A DNA stretch of 64,000 nt from Kallipyga massiliensis ph2 (GCF_000311985.1 NZ_HE978586.1:84913-148912), one strand, 5' to 3'; numbered from the stretch's first letter, positions 43,231 through 53,239 are shown. Notes: generated by a model from the sequence alone, not told the origin. Translations and numbers: made by a program.

Positions 43231-45891
43231 CTAGAGCTTGGATTTGGCATCGTCCAGGGCCTTTTCCAATTCCGGAATCATGGCCCGGTAGCGGTCGGCC
43301 TTGTCCCTTTCCTTCTGGACAACAGCCTCGGGAGCCTTGCCGGTGAACTTGTCATTGGCCAGCTTCTTCTCCGCCTTGCTTAGTTCAGATTGGGCATTCT
43401 CCAAATCCTTGGTCAGCTTTTCCACCTCTTCCCGGTAGTCGATCAAACCGGCCAGGGGAATGTAGATTTTTACCTTATCGCGAACGATGACCACGGCATC
43501 TTCCATGTTGGGATCCCGGTCCAAAACGCTCACCCCTTCGGCAGAGGCCAGGTTCCGGAATTCATAGGCCAGGCCTTCCAGAAGTTCTCGAACCTCCAGG
43601 TCCTGGGCATAGAAGACCAGGTCAGCCTTCTTCTTGGGGGGAACATTTCGACTTTGACGCTCATTCCGGATAGCCACAATGGCGTCAATGGTCAGCTTGA
43701 CCGCCTCTTCCTCCTTGGGGAAGGAGGGATAGTCAGCCGCCTCGGGATAGGGGGCATGAATGATCTTTCCCTGACTGGAGGGAAGGTAAGCCCAAATTTC
43801 CTCTGTGATAAAGGGCATGAAGGGGTGGAGGAGGCGGACGATGGCGGACAGGACGGTCTGGAGGACGGTCTGGACCACTTCCTTCCGGGCCGGGTCCTCC
43901 CCGTAGAGACGGGGCTTGGACATCTCAATGTACCAGTCGCAGAAGGTGAACCAGATGAAGTCATAAAGGGCGCCGGCAGCCAGACCGATCTCGAATTTGG
44001 ACAGGTTCCGGTCAACCTCTTCCAGAAGGTCGTGGAGGGTGGAGAGAATCCACCGGTCCTCCACCTCTAATCGGTCGGGGTCCAGGTCAGACAAGTGGAG
44101 GTTTCCCTCCCCTTCGTCCAGGCTCATGAGGACAAAGCGGGTGGCATTCCAGAGCTTGTTGGCAAAGTTTCTCGAGGCTTCCACCTTGGCTTCCGAATAC
44201 CGGGTGTCGTTGCCCGGGGTGTTCCCGGTGACCAGGGTAAAGCGGAGGGCATCGGCCCCATACTGGCTAATGACATCAAGGGGGTCAATCCCGTTGCCCA
44301 GGGACTTGGACATCTTCCGTCCCTGTTCGTCCCGGACCAGGCCGTTGAAATAAACATGGGAGAAGGGGGATTTCCCGGTAAAATGCTTGGCCGAGAAGAC
44401 CATCCGGATGACCCAGAAAAAGAGGATGTCATAGCCGGTGATCAGGGTGTCGGTGGGATAGAACTTGTCCAAGTCTTCCGTTTCCTCCGGCCAACCCAGG
44501 GTGGAGAAGGGCCAAAGAGCTGAGGAGAACCAGGTGTCCAGGGTGTCGGGATCCTGGTCAAGCTTATCGGACCCGCAGGCCGGACAGGCATCCGGAGCAC
44601 CCTCTGTAGAGACGATGATCTCCCCACAGTCCTGGCAGTACCAGACCGGGATCCGGTGGCCCCACCAGAGCTGGCGGGAAATGGTCCAGTCGCGAATGGA
44701 GTCCACCCAATTCATATAAATTTTATTAAAGCGGTCAGGGACCAACTTGACCTCGCCCTTTTCCAGGGCCTCCCTGGCTCCTTGGATATACTCATCCATG
44801 GCCACAAACCACTGCTTGGAAAGGAGGGGTTCGATCACCGTCCCACACCGCTCACAATGGCCCACAGCATGTTCAATCTCTTCCACATGGTCCAGGTAGC
44901 CTTGGGCTTCCAGGTCCGCTACCATGGCCTTCCGGGCCTCCTGACGATCCATGCCAGAATACTTTCCGTAGCCCTCGGCAATGGTAGCCTTTTCAGTGAT
45001 GACCTTGCACTGGCCCAAGTCATGGCGGCGACCGACTTCAAAGTCGTTGGGGTCATGGCTGGGGGTAATCTTCAATGCCCCGGTCCCGAACTCCCGGTCG
45101 ACATAGTCATCGGCAATGACGGGGATCTCCCGGTTGACCAGGGGGACGAGGACGATCTTCCCCACAAAGTCTTTAAAGCGGTCGTCCTCCGGGTGGACGG
45201 CCAGGGCCAGGTCGCCCAGGATGGTCTCCGGCCGGGTGGTCGCAATCATGAGGAACTGATCCGACTGGTCCTTGAGGGGGTATTTGACATACCAAAGATG
45301 GCCATGGTCATCCTCATGGTCAACCTCGGCATCTGAAATGGCCGTCCCGCAGGAGGGACACCAGTTGACGATCCGGTTACCTCGGTAGATTTTTCCTTCT
45401 TTATAGAGGTCCCCAAACACCTTGTAGACGGCCTTGGATAGGCCTTCGTCCAGGGTGAACCGTTCCCGGGTCCAGTCACAGGAGACTCCCATCTTCCGGA
45501 GCTGGGACCGGATGTTCCCGCCGTATTCCTCGGTCCAGTCCCAACAGGCTTCAAGGAACTTCTCTCGGCCCAGGTCCTTTTTCGACAGTCCCTGTTCCGC
45601 GAGATGGGCCACCACCTTAGCCTCGGTGGAGATGGAGGCATGGTCGGTTCCCGGGATCCAAAGGGCTTCAAAGCCCTTCATCCGCTTCCAACGGATCATG
45701 ATGTCCTGGAGGGTGGACACCATGGCATGGCCCATGTGGAGCTTGCCTGTAACATTGGGTGGGGGCATGGCGATGGTGTAGGGCGTCTTGTCTGAATGGA
45801 CATCAGCCACAAAGTCCCCATCCTTTTCCCAAGCTTGGTAGATCCGTTCTTCAAAAGAGGAGGGATCGTAATGTTTGTCCAAATTTTTCAT
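43231..45891 (-). CDS. valS: Valyl-tRNA synthetase
   Basis: 886 residues. Class I signatures PPPNVTGKLHMGHAM and KMSKSLGNG; the editing domain lies between. Cys pairs CPSCG, CERCG, and CQDCG..CPACG indicate zinc ribbons. The C-terminal coiled coil (EEVEKLTKDLENAQSELSKAEKKL) binds tRNA. It starts 20 bases after a 40-residue membrane protein gene on the same strand. No valine T-box is visible upstream. Confidence 0.97.
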   Translation of the reverse strand: MKNLDKHYDPSSFEERIYQAWEKDGDFVADVHSDKTPYTIAMPPPNVTGKLHMGHAMVSTLQDIMIRWKRMKGFEALWIPGTDHASISTEAKVVAHLAEQGLSKKDLGREKFLEACWDWTEEYGGNIRSQLRKMGVSCDWTRERFTLDEGLSKAVYKVFGDLYKEGKIYRGNRIVNWCPSCGTAISDAEVDHEDDHGHLWYVKYPLKDQSDQFLMIATTRPETILGDLALAVHPEDDRFKDFVGKIVLVPLVNREIPVIADDYVDREFGTGALKITPSHDPNDFEVGRRHDLGQCKVITEKATIAEGYGKYSGMDRQEARKAMVADLEAQGYLDHVEEIEHAVGHCERCGTVIEPLLSKQWFVAMDEYIQGAREALEKGEVKLVPDRFNKIYMNWVDSIRDWTISRQLWWGHRIPVWYCQDCGEIIVSTEGAPDACPACGSDKLDQDPDTLDTWFSSALWPFSTLGWPEETEDLDKFYPTDTLITGYDILFFWVIRMVFSAKHFTGKSPFSHVYFNGLVRDEQGRKMSKSLGNGIDPLDVISQYGADALRFTLVTGNTPGNDTRYSEAKVEASRNFANKLWNATRFVLMSLDEGEGNLHLSDLDPDRLEVEDRWILSTLHDLLEEVDRNLSKFEIGLAAGALYDFIWFTFCDWYIEMSKPRLYGEDPARKEVVQTVLQTVLSAIVRLLHPFMPFITEEIWAYLPSSQGKIIHAPYPEAADYPSFPKEEEAVKLTIDAIVAIRNERQSRNVPPKKKADLVFYAQDLEVRELLEGLAYEFRNLASAEGVSVLDRDPNMEDAVVIVRDKVKIYIPLAGLIDYREEVEKLTKDLENAQSELSKAEKKLANDKFTGKAPEAVVQKERDKADRYRAMIPELEKALDDAKSKL

Positions 45892-45911
45892 TTCCTACCT
45901 GCCCTTCCTCA

Positions 45912-46034
45912 TTAACGCATGGATAAAACGACACTGGCGATAATACTTCCTACCATAGTAAGGGCCAGGATGATGGCAATAACCTGCCCTACTAATCGTC
46001 TCGATTTTTTCTTCTGGTTCTCCGGGTTTTTCAT
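45912..46034 (-). CDS. Small membrane protein (DUF4044-like)
   Basis: 40 residues: a basic N-terminus MKNPENQKKKSRRLVGQ and one membrane helix VIAIILALTMVGSIIASVVL. AAGGAG lies 7 bases before ATG 46034. The outline (basic start, VGS in one helix) matches DUF4044 small proteins of Bacillota. It lies 20 bases before valS and is likely co-transcribed. Function unknown; easily missed because of its length. Confidence 0.75.
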   Translation of the reverse strand: MKNPENQKKKSRRLVGQVIAIILALTMVGSIIASVVLSMR

Positions 46035-46097
46035 GAAAAACTCCTTCCTCAAATAATCCTTCTTATTTTAACATATATAATGACTCATTCTGCAGTG

Positions 46098-46122
46098 ACT
46101 ACCCGACCCCTTTCATGAGAAT
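46098..46122 (+). repeat. Left target-site duplication of IS copy C
   Basis: 25 bases, ACTACCCGACCCC...ATGAGAAT, flush with the left end of the IS; the right copy at 47134-47158 differs at one base. Confidence 0.85.
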
Positions 46123-47133
46123 TGTAGAGATACAATTGATGTGAGACCAAGAAGAAAAAAATATAGAGAGAAATCCTGTACAATGAAAGTGCAAAGCAAA
46201 CAAAGAAAGGATTCTCTCTATGTCTACTAGTATAACAAAAACTCAGCGTTATCTCCCACATACTTTATAAACAAGATTTCATGCGGTTAAAACGTATCGT
46301 TTAGGATATTCTGTCATCTTCGTTATTCGCCGCTACAAGATCTCAAAAGCCTCACTCATGCGTTGGAATCGCCGCTTTGACGGCAGACGGGAGTCACTAA
46401 TGGACCGTTCCCACCGGCCGAAAAGTCCGCATCCAACTGCCCATACAGAAGAAGAAATAACTTGGATTCAAAATTTCATTCGGCGAAATCCAACCATCTC
46501 CCTCATTGAGCTCTACGCCAAACTGAAATTTCAAAAGGGCTACCGCCGCCATTCCTGCTCACTTTTTCGTTTTCTTCGGAAACAGGGCTTCTACCAACAA
46601 AAAGCCTCAAAGAAGAAGCCCTATATACCGAAGCCTTACGATACCCCGAAAGCACTCGGCGTGAAGTGGCAACTCGATGTCAAATATGTTCCAAACGCTT
46701 GTTACGTGGGGAAAATGCCGGATCGATTCTTTCAATACACCGTCATCGATGAAGCCAGCCGAGAACGCTTCATTTACCCCTTCCGTGAGACCGATCGGGT
46801 ACATCCTTTCGATCTTTACTGTCAAGAAAAGGGGATTGCCCACAAACTGATTCGGCCCAGGACACCAAGGCATAACGGTAAGGTCGAACGGAGTCAACGA
46901 AATGACAATGAGCGTTTTTATGCTCATCTCTCCTTCTACAGTTACGAAGACTTGATTCTACAAATGAAACGCTATCTCTACAAATCCAACCGACTACCTA
47001 TGCAGACGCTACAATGGCTAACGCCTATGGAAAAAAGAGCCCAATTACTGGCGGGCTAGCCCGCCAGTAATGAGGATAGTATACAGGAGATCTCAACTTA
47101 CTTTTTTGGTCTCACATCATTTACAAATGTACA
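46123..47133 (+). mobile_element. IS element, copy C (IS1202/ISNCY-like, defective)
   Basis: 1011 bp. The inverted ends of about 32 bases begin TGTA and share GATGTGAGACCAA; 24 of 32 positions match. A 25-bp direct repeat abuts both ends. Such long target duplications are known for the IS1202 group (ISNCY), whose transposases also have HTH plus integrase-core domains, so I place it there. The transposase has a nonsense codon and an in-frame deletion. A strong hairpin sequesters the start region (TAGAGAGAAATCCT / AGGATTCTCTCTA). Confidence 0.85.
46220..47059 (+). pseudogene. Transposase of IS copy C, inactive
   Basis: The frame is continuous from ATG 46220 except for TAA at 46268-46270, where copies A and B have GAA. 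It shows the HTH region, then the integrase core with first Asp in WQLDVKYVP and a final Glu region RHNGKVERSQRNDNERFY. Between FIYPFRE and TDRVHPF, the block with the second Asp (TDNG in copy A) is missing. So both a nonsense mutation and loss of a catalytic residue inactivate it. Confidence 0.85.
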
Positions 47134-47158
47134 ACTACCCGACCCCCTTCATGAGAAT
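47134..47158 (+). repeat. Right target-site duplication of IS copy C
   Basis: 25 bases, identical to 46098-46122 but for one T to C change. Confidence 0.85.
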
Positions 47159-47255
47159 AAAGAGACTTTCCTTCTTTCGCCCTCCCGCTATCCTGGGGGA
47201 ATATGATAAAATATAGAGTGGACCGGTTCTTGGTATGGAGAAAGGAGGGCCTGAA

Positions 47256-48074
47256 ATGGACCAAGTGATTTACCTTCTGACAGATGGGCGGAAGGAAGAC
47301 GTCCTTCCCTTTGTGGAGAAGGCCTGTCGGCTTGCCGGACTCGCTTGTCCTATACATAGCTATGGCCCGATTATCCAACCCGACTCCATCGATCGTGTCC
47401 TTGGCCGGATCCGGAAGGAGGAAAAGGTCGTTATCCTCTTCCACGCTCTTGAGGAAAGCGGTCTGCGCGAAGAGGTCCATGCCTTCGCGATTAAAGAGAG
47501 GATCCCCACCTACGACCTCCTCTCCCCCATCCTCACCCTCCTCATGACCGCCGGCAAGAGGGAATTGATCGGTTCCGGTTCCGGGCTCCAAGGGGACATG
47601 GACCCCTCCTCCCTGGACCATCTTCTAGCCTATGATTTTGCCCGCCGCTTTGATGACGGACAGGATCCCCGGGGAATCCATTATGCGGACCTGGTCCTGA
47701 TCGGGATCTCCCGGACCATGAAGACCCCCCTCACCCTCTACCTGGCCAGCCGGAAATTTCGGGTGGTCAATGTTCCCCTTCTTCCTGAGGTGACGCCTCC
47801 GGCGGAACTCTTCCGGATCAGTCCCAAGAAGGTGGTGGGCCTGACCGTCAGCCCAGACCAACTTCTGGCCCTCCGCCGGGAAAGGTTGAAGAGCCTGGGT
47901 CTTCCCCCCGACTCCGCCTATGCCTCCCTGGAACGGATTGAGGAAGAGCTGGAATATGCGGACGGGATTATGAGGCAGATTGACTGTCCCAGGGTCGATG
48001 TGACCGGAAGAGCGGTCGAAGAAATTGCAGAAATTATTTTGGCCCTGAGGGAAGATGAGGACAATTTGGGGTAA
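47256..48074 (+). CDS. ppsR: Pyruvate, phosphate dikinase regulatory protein
   Basis: 272 residues of the DUF299 family. A bifunctional kinase/phosphorylase that switches PPDK off and on by acting on a threonine near its catalytic His. The P-loop GISRTMKTPLTLYLA (about 151-165) and HYADLVLIG are typical. It stands 136 bases before ppdK on the same strand, matching its target. Start 47256 has AAAGGAGG 7 bases upstream; the ATG at 47235 overlaps that site. Confidence 0.93.
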   Translation: MDQVIYLLTDGRKEDVLPFVEKACRLAGLACPIHSYGPIIQPDSIDRVLGRIRKEEKVVILFHALEESGLREEVHAFAIKERIPTYDLLSPILTLLMTAGKRELIGSGSGLQGDMDPSSLDHLLAYDFARRFDDGQDPRGIHYADLVLIGISRTMKTPLTLYLASRKFRVVNVPLLPEVTPPAELFRISPKKVVGLTVSPDQLLALRRERLKSLGLPPDSAYASLERIEEELEYADGIMRQIDCPRVDVTGRAVEEIAEIILALREDEDNLG

Positions 48075-48210
48075 AAGTAAATATTGAGTGTTTGTTTTGG
48101 AAGGAACTGTGATGAAATCGATCGGAAGCTGAAAAACCGGCCGAACCGGCTGGGGCGGACGGGCGCTTTCAAACAGTGAAGAAATTTTATTGTATGAAAG
48201 GGGTTACTGA

Positions 48211-50838
48211 ATGACAAAGTACGTCTACAACTTCGATGAAGGAAACAAAGACCAACGTCTCCTTCTCGGCGGCAAGGGCGCAAACCTTGCTGAAATGACC
48301 AACATGGGAATCAACGTTCCCTATGGCTTTATCCTGACCACTGAAGCCTGCACACGCTACCAAGAGGAGCAGAAGATTTGGCCCGAGCTCATGGATGAAG
48401 TCCAAGCCCACCTGAGTCAGGTCGAGGATCATATTGGCAAAAAATTCGGTGATAAGGAAGATCCTCTTCTCTTCTCCGTCCGTTCCGGTGCTCCTATTTC
48501 CATGCCCGGTATGATGGACACCATCCTCAACCTGGGTCTCAACGATGAGTCCGTTGTTGCAGTTGCTGAAAAATCCGGCAACCCCCACTGGGCTTATGAC
48601 TCCTACCGCCGCTTCATCCAGATGTTCTCCAACGTGGCCATGGGCCTCGATTCTGAACATTTTGAGGAACTCCTGGCCAAGAAAAGAGAAAAAGCCGGCG
48701 TCCAGAACGACTTCGAACTCTCTGCCGAGGACCTCAAGGACTTGGCCGAAGAATACAAGGTGAAGTATAAGGAACTCCAGGGCGAAGACTTCCCCCAGGA
48801 CCCCCAAGACCAGCTCATCATGGCGGTCGAGGCCGTCTTCAAGTCCTGGAACAATGACCGTGCCATCCTCTATCGTAAGATGAACGAAATCTCGGACTCC
48901 CTGGGAACCGCCGTTAACGTCCAGCAGATGGTCTTCGGTAACATGGATGAAACTTCCGGCACCGGCGTTGCCTTCTCCCGTAACCCCGCCACCGGTGAAA
49001 ACAAACTCTTCGGTGAATACCTGATGAACGCTCAGGGCGAAGACGTCGTTGCCGGTATCCGGACCCCCTTCCCCATCAGCCATCTTGAAGAAGACAACCC
49101 CAAGGTTTACAAGCAGTTCCTGGAAACTTCCGAACGCTTGGAAAAGCACTATAAAGACATGCAGGATATGGAATTCACCATCCAAGAGGGTGAACTCTTC
49201 CTCCTCCAGACCCGAAACGGAAAGCGGACCACCTCTGCTGCCGTGAAGATTGCTGTCGACCTGGTCCATGAGGGCATGATTACTAAAGAAGAAGCCATCC
49301 TCATGGTCGAGCCCAAATCCCTGGACCAACTCCTCCACCCCGCCTTCAAGGCTGAATCCCTCAAGACCGCTGAAGCCGTAGCCACCGGTCTGGCCGCCTC
49401 TCCTGGCGCTGCCACCGGACGAATCGTCTTCACTGCTGATGAGGCGACCAAAGCCAAGGAAAACGGCGAAACCGTCATCCTTGTCCGGAATGAGACTTCT
49501 CCGGAAGACTTAGCCGGCATGGTTTCCGCCGCCGGTATCCTGACCGCTCGTGGCGGCATGACCTCCCACGCTGCCGTTGTGGCCCGTGGTATGGGGAAGT
49601 GCTGCGTCACCGGTGCTCATGAGCTCCGAATCAATGGCCAGGAAAAGACCGTTGCCATTGGCGATAAGACCCTGACCGGGAAAGACATCATCTCCATTGA
49701 TGGCGGAACCGGTAAGATCTACGTCGGTGAGCTTGAAACCGAAGCTCCCAAACTGGCCGGCGACTTCGGCGAATTCATGGGTTGGGTCAAGGAAATCAAG
49801 GACATGAAGGTCCGGACCAACGCGGATACCCCGGCTGAAGCCCAGCAGGCTATTGATTTCGGTTGCGAGGGAATCGGCCTTTGCCGTACTGAGCACATGT
49901 TCTTCTCCGAAGACCGGATCCAAACCGTCCGCCAGATGATCCTGGCCCAGAATGATGACCAGAGACAAGATGCTCTGGATAAGATTGAACCCCTCCTGGA
50001 GCAGGATTTCTATGAGATGTACAAGATCATGGAAGAACGTCCCATGACCATCCGTCTCCTGGATCCCCCTCTGCACGAGTTCGTCCCCAGAGAAGAAAAA
50101 GACATCGAGATTGCCGCCAAGAACCTGGGCATCTCCGTTGAGGATGTCAAGAAGGACATCGAAGATCTGGCTGAAGTCAACCCCATGCTGGGACACCGCG
50201 GTCTGCGCTTAGGCATTTCCAACCCCTCCATCTACCGGATGCTGGGTCGTGCCATTATGCAGGGCGCCCTCCGTGCCAAGGAAGAAATGGACTGTGACTT
50301 CATGCCTGAAATCATGATTCCTCTGTCCACCGACCAGAAGGAACTCAAGTACGTTATGGATGAGGTCCGTGAAGAAATCGAAATGGTCTTTGAAGAAAAG
50401 GGCAAGAAGATGGACTACCTCCTGGGTACCATGATCGAGACCCCAAGAGCCGCCCTCCTCTCCGATGAGATTGCGGAAGTTTCCGACTTCTTCTCCTTCG
50501 GCACCAACGACCTGACCCAGATGACCTTCGGCTTCTCCCGTGATGACGCCGGCAAGTTCCTCCAGGTCTACCTGGACAAGAAGCTCTTCGAGCGTGACCC
50601 CTTCATCTCCCTGGATCAAAAGGGTGTTGGCAAACTGGTCGAACTCTCCGTTGAAAATGCCCGCAAGGTCAAGGGCGAAAAGATCCACCTGGGCATCTGC
50701 GGCGAGCACGGCGGAGACCCTGCCACCGTCAAGTACCTCTACAATGTCGGACTTGACTATGTCTCCTGCTCCCCCTACCGGGTCCCCATCGCTCTCCTGG
50801 CAGCGGCCCAGGCCACTGTGGAAGCCAAGAACAAGTAA
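48211..50838 (+). CDS. ppdK: Pyruvate, phosphate dikinase
   Basis: 875 residues. Interconverts pyruvate, ATP and phosphate with PEP, AMP and pyrophosphate. The N-terminal ATP-grasp has LLLGGKGANLAEM and SVRSGAPISMPGMMDT; the phosphohistidine domain has ARGGMTSHAAVVARGMGK; the C-terminal PEP domain has the catalytic Cys in GICGEHGG. Full length. In anaerobes it often serves glycolysis. GAAAGGGG precedes the ATG. Confidence 0.98.
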   Translation: MTKYVYNFDEGNKDQRLLLGGKGANLAEMTNMGINVPYGFILTTEACTRYQEEQKIWPELMDEVQAHLSQVEDHIGKKFGDKEDPLLFSVRSGAPISMPGMMDTILNLGLNDESVVAVAEKSGNPHWAYDSYRRFIQMFSNVAMGLDSEHFEELLAKKREKAGVQNDFELSAEDLKDLAEEYKVKYKELQGEDFPQDPQDQLIMAVEAVFKSWNNDRAILYRKMNEISDSLGTAVNVQQMVFGNMDETSGTGVAFSRNPATGENKLFGEYLMNAQGEDVVAGIRTPFPISHLEEDNPKVYKQFLETSERLEKHYKDMQDMEFTIQEGELFLLQTRNGKRTTSAAVKIAVDLVHEGMITKEEAILMVEPKSLDQLLHPAFKAESLKTAEAVATGLAASPGAATGRIVFTADEATKAKENGETVILVRNETSPEDLAGMVSAAGILTARGGMTSHAAVVARGMGKCCVTGAHELRINGQEKTVAIGDKTLTGKDIISIDGGTGKIYVGELETEAPKLAGDFGEFMGWVKEIKDMKVRTNADTPAEAQQAIDFGCEGIGLCRTEHMFFSEDRIQTVRQMILAQNDDQRQDALDKIEPLLEQDFYEMYKIMEERPMTIRLLDPPLHEFVPREEKDIEIAAKNLGISVEDVKKDIEDLAEVNPMLGHRGLRLGISNPSIYRMLGRAIMQGALRAKEEMDCDFMPEIMIPLSTDQKELKYVMDEVREEIEMVFEEKGKKMDYLLGTMIETPRAALLSDEIAEVSDFFSFGTNDLTQMTFGFSRDDAGKFLQVYLDKKLFERDPFISLDQKGVGKLVELSVENARKVKGEKIHLGICGEHGGDPATVKYLYNVGLDYVSCSPYRVPIALLAAAQATVEAKNK

Positions 50839-50860
50839 CAAGCTCCAATTGAACCAACAA

Positions 50861-50894
50861 AAAGGCCATCCCGAAAATTCGGGATGGCTTTTTT
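50861..50894 (+). terminator. Terminator of ppdK
   Basis: GCCATCCCGAA / TTCGGGATGGC, loop AA, then six T. Confidence 0.9.
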
Positions 50895-50895
50895 C

Positions 50896-51975
50896 TTATC
50901 TATCCAATTCATTGACCGGCAGGATATTCGTTAAGTAAAAACCGTCTTCTAATTGCAAGGGATAGCTATTCAGCAATTGAAAAGATGGTAATTCGTACTG
51001 ATAGACTCCCTTGCTATTCGCAACAATGAAGCGGTCTCCCATCATAGCGGTTGCTTCCAAAGGAACTTTTAAATCGATCATCTTTTCCTTCCCATCGGGA
51101 TCAATGACAGAAACTTCTGATCCTTTTACAACGACAGGATCGAAATGGGTCACAATAAGCTTGTCGTCATATCGGTAAATCGCATGCGGCCAAATATAGG
51201 AGCTTCCTATCTCCTCAATCGCATAGGTCTCTTCATTGATTTTAATGATTTTCCCTGTCGGGTGACCCTTCTCATCAAGGTTAACCGTAGCATATAGGTT
51301 TCTCCCATCATCCATAGCCATTCCTGAAAGAGAACCAAAGGAAGAGATATCCTTTTTGTGGAGCAATCGGAGATCCTCAGAATAAACGCGCATAGTATAA
51401 ACATTTTCCTCCGAGTCATCTCCATCCATGTTTTTATCAAAGGCAAAGAGCTTGTTTCCACCGGGAAAAATGCAGGTTAAGTAAGAACCCGGTAACTCGA
51501 CTGTCTTACTGGTGCCTTCTTTCTTGTCCCATGCCTCCAAATAGGAAATCCCATTTAAGTTGCTGACCGAATACACCTTTTCGCCAATGGAGGCCATATG
51601 AATTAAGTTAATATGCTGAGAAGGATATTCAGTGATTTGGAGCGTCTTCTTATTGACACTGATGACTTTTTTTGTATCTTTCTGATTGCCCAACCCCACA
51701 GGAATAACATACAACTCATCCCGATTCTCTGCTGGCGAATAAAAAGAGGAACCCAGAGCAGCATAGGACAGCTTTTGCTCTTGCATAGTCTGAAGTTTTG
51801 AATCAAACCACCATATCCTTGAATCATACTTATGTTCATTTGTAATGACAAGGCCAAAATCGATTGACTCTCTTTTTAGAGAGGAGGGGGGCGTGTCCCA
51901 TAGATATCCGCAGGCAGTAAAGAAAAAAAGCACTAGAAAGCTAAAACTTGCAAAAAATACTTTTGATCTGCTCAT
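50896..51975 (-). CDS. Lipoprotein with beta-propeller-like repeats, unknown role
   Basis: 359 residues: a signal peptide with lipobox FTAC (Cys22), then repeated strands in blocks of about 45 residues (for example KVISVNKKTLQITEYP, KIIKINEETYAIEEIG, VSVIDPDGKEKMI), the look of a six- or seven-bladed propeller of the WD/YVTN kind. Surface-bound; function unknown. Codon use is a little more AT-rich than neighbours. Convergent with ppdK. No partner gene. Confidence 0.72.
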   Translation of the reverse strand: MSRSKVFFASFSFLVLFFFTACGYLWDTPPSSLKRESIDFGLVITNEHKYDSRIWWFDSKLQTMQEQKLSYAALGSSFYSPAENRDELYVIPVGLGNQKDTKKVISVNKKTLQITEYPSQHINLIHMASIGEKVYSVSNLNGISYLEAWDKKEGTSKTVELPGSYLTCIFPGGNKLFAFDKNMDGDDSEENVYTMRVYSEDLRLLHKKDISSFGSLSGMAMDDGRNLYATVNLDEKGHPTGKIIKINEETYAIEEIGSSYIWPHAIYRYDDKLIVTHFDPVVVKGSEVSVIDPDGKEKMIDLKVPLEATAMMGDRFIVANSKGVYQYELPSFQLLNSYPLQLEDGFYLTNILPVNELDR

Positions 51976-52063
51976 TTTCTTATCGCTCTTTCCTTTTTGA
52001 GAAGATTAGCTCTCTCCACGATCCCCACAGTTATAGTCATTTGTTTATTCATGGCACTCAACC

Positions 52064-53110
52064 TCATACCCCGATATACCTTGTTGCCCGGCCCGAACCA
52101 ATTCGTTTTATCGAGCCGGCCTTGACCATGGCTCCGAGAACGGCTTCCACGGTCGTGGGGCTGACATCAGGGAGGATCTTGCAGATCTCGGCTTTGGAAA
52201 TCGGGGTCAGGCTGTTCAGCACGGTCGCCTCCACACGGGCTTTTTTTGTGATCTTCTTGCCATGCACCACCGCGAACCGCTTGTCCAGCTCCTTGTAGCA
52301 CATATAGAGGGTGGACAGGAAATTTTCGATAAAGGGGAAATAGGAGTTTTCGTTTGTGCCCCACCCGGCAGAGGACTGCCGCAATGCCTCATAATAGTAC
52401 GCCTTATAGTTGTTGATCTGCTCCTCAAAGGACACATATTTTCCGGCGTCAAAGCCGTTTTTGTACAGCAGCAGTAGCGACAGCAGCCGAGACATTCTGC
52501 CGTTGCCGTCTTGGAATGGGTGGATGCAGAGAAAGTCCAGTATCACACAGGGGATCAGAAGAAGCTGATTGATATTGGCATCGCTTCGGGCCTCAAGATA
52601 GGCAAGCTCCAACTGCTCCATGGCTTTGGGCGTCTTACTTGCAGACGTGGGGCGAAAACGCACGTGCCGATTTCCGTCAGTATCAATCTCCAAAATTACA
52701 TTATCATCCGTCTTATACTTTCCGCCGTATTCATAGCCCGCAAAGCTCATCATCATTTCGTGCAGCCGCAGAATATCGCTCTGCCGAAAGTCGATATGCC
52801 CATATCCGAGATGAATTTCGTTCAGCGCATCTCTGTATCCTGCGATCTCTGCCTCGTTGTGGTTCAGCGGAGCGCTGTTTTGATTGACAATAGCGGCAAT
52901 GCGCTCGTCGCTGGTCACAATGCCCTCGATGGCATTGGAGCTTTTGATGGACTGTACCTTTGCCACGGCTTCCAGCTCTGTAAATATCTGTATGTATTTG
53001 TCTTTGCGCACACCTGCCATGGTTTTCAGTGCGGCAATATTTGAAGTTAGATTGATAAGCTTTGCCGGTAGCAAACCGTTATTCAAAAAGGAGTAATCGA
53101 ATTGTCTCAT
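52064..53110 (-). CDS. fic: Fic family protein (AMPylator-type)
   Basis: 348 residues. The Fic motif IHPFQDGNGRMSR is complete (HPFxDGNGR). The N-terminal part has VQSIKSSNAIEGIVTSDERI, where S/T-x-x-x-E-G matches the inhibitory helix with its Glu. The C-terminus is a winged helix (ISKAEICKILPDVSPTTVEAVLGAMVKAGSIKRIG). It transfers AMP from ATP to hydroxyl side chains; target unknown. Start at ATG 53110 with AAAGG. Base and codon use differ from neighbours and tandem hairpins precede it, which suggests transfer. Confidence 0.9.
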   Translation of the reverse strand: MRQFDYSFLNNGLLPAKLINLTSNIAALKTMAGVRKDKYIQIFTELEAVAKVQSIKSSNAIEGIVTSDERIAAIVNQNSAPLNHNEAEIAGYRDALNEIHLGYGHIDFRQSDILRLHEMMMSFAGYEYGGKYKTDDNVILEIDTDGNRHVRFRPTSASKTPKAMEQLELAYLEARSDANINQLLLIPCVILDFLCIHPFQDGNGRMSRLLSLLLLYKNGFDAGKYVSFEEQINNYKAYYYEALRQSSAGWGTNENSYFPFIENFLSTLYMCYKELDKRFAVVHGKKITKKARVEATVLNSLTPISKAEICKILPDVSPTTVEAVLGAMVKAGSIKRIGSGRATRYIGV

Positions 53111-53113
53111 ACA

Positions 53114-53167
53114 GCACCAGCCTTTCTGCACATAATTATAGCATTTTATGTGCAGAAAGGCTGGTGC
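53114..53167. repeat. Perfect 22-bp inverted repeat before fic
   Basis: Arms 53114-53135 and 53146-53167 (GCACCAGCC...ACATAA and its complement) are perfect, with a 10-base loop. It ends three bases before the ATG and includes the ribosome-binding site. Confidence 0.85.
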
Positions 53168-53175
53168 CAATCAAT

Positions 53176-53212
53176 TTATCTGCATATAATCTTTTAGATT
53201 ATATGCAGATAA
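53176..53212. repeat. Perfect 17-bp inverted repeat before fic
   Basis: TTATCTGCATATAATCT (53176-53192), loop TTT, and its exact complement (53196-53212). TATAAT lies within the arm. Confidence 0.85.
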
Positions 53213-53239
53213 CCGCTTTGCATAGGCAGTATAATGAGA

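Noticed and set aside
48187-49338. 383-codon minus-strand frame opposite ppdK
   Set aside because: Mirror of ppdK's codon pattern, without RBS or recognisable domains; the plus-strand gene is certain.
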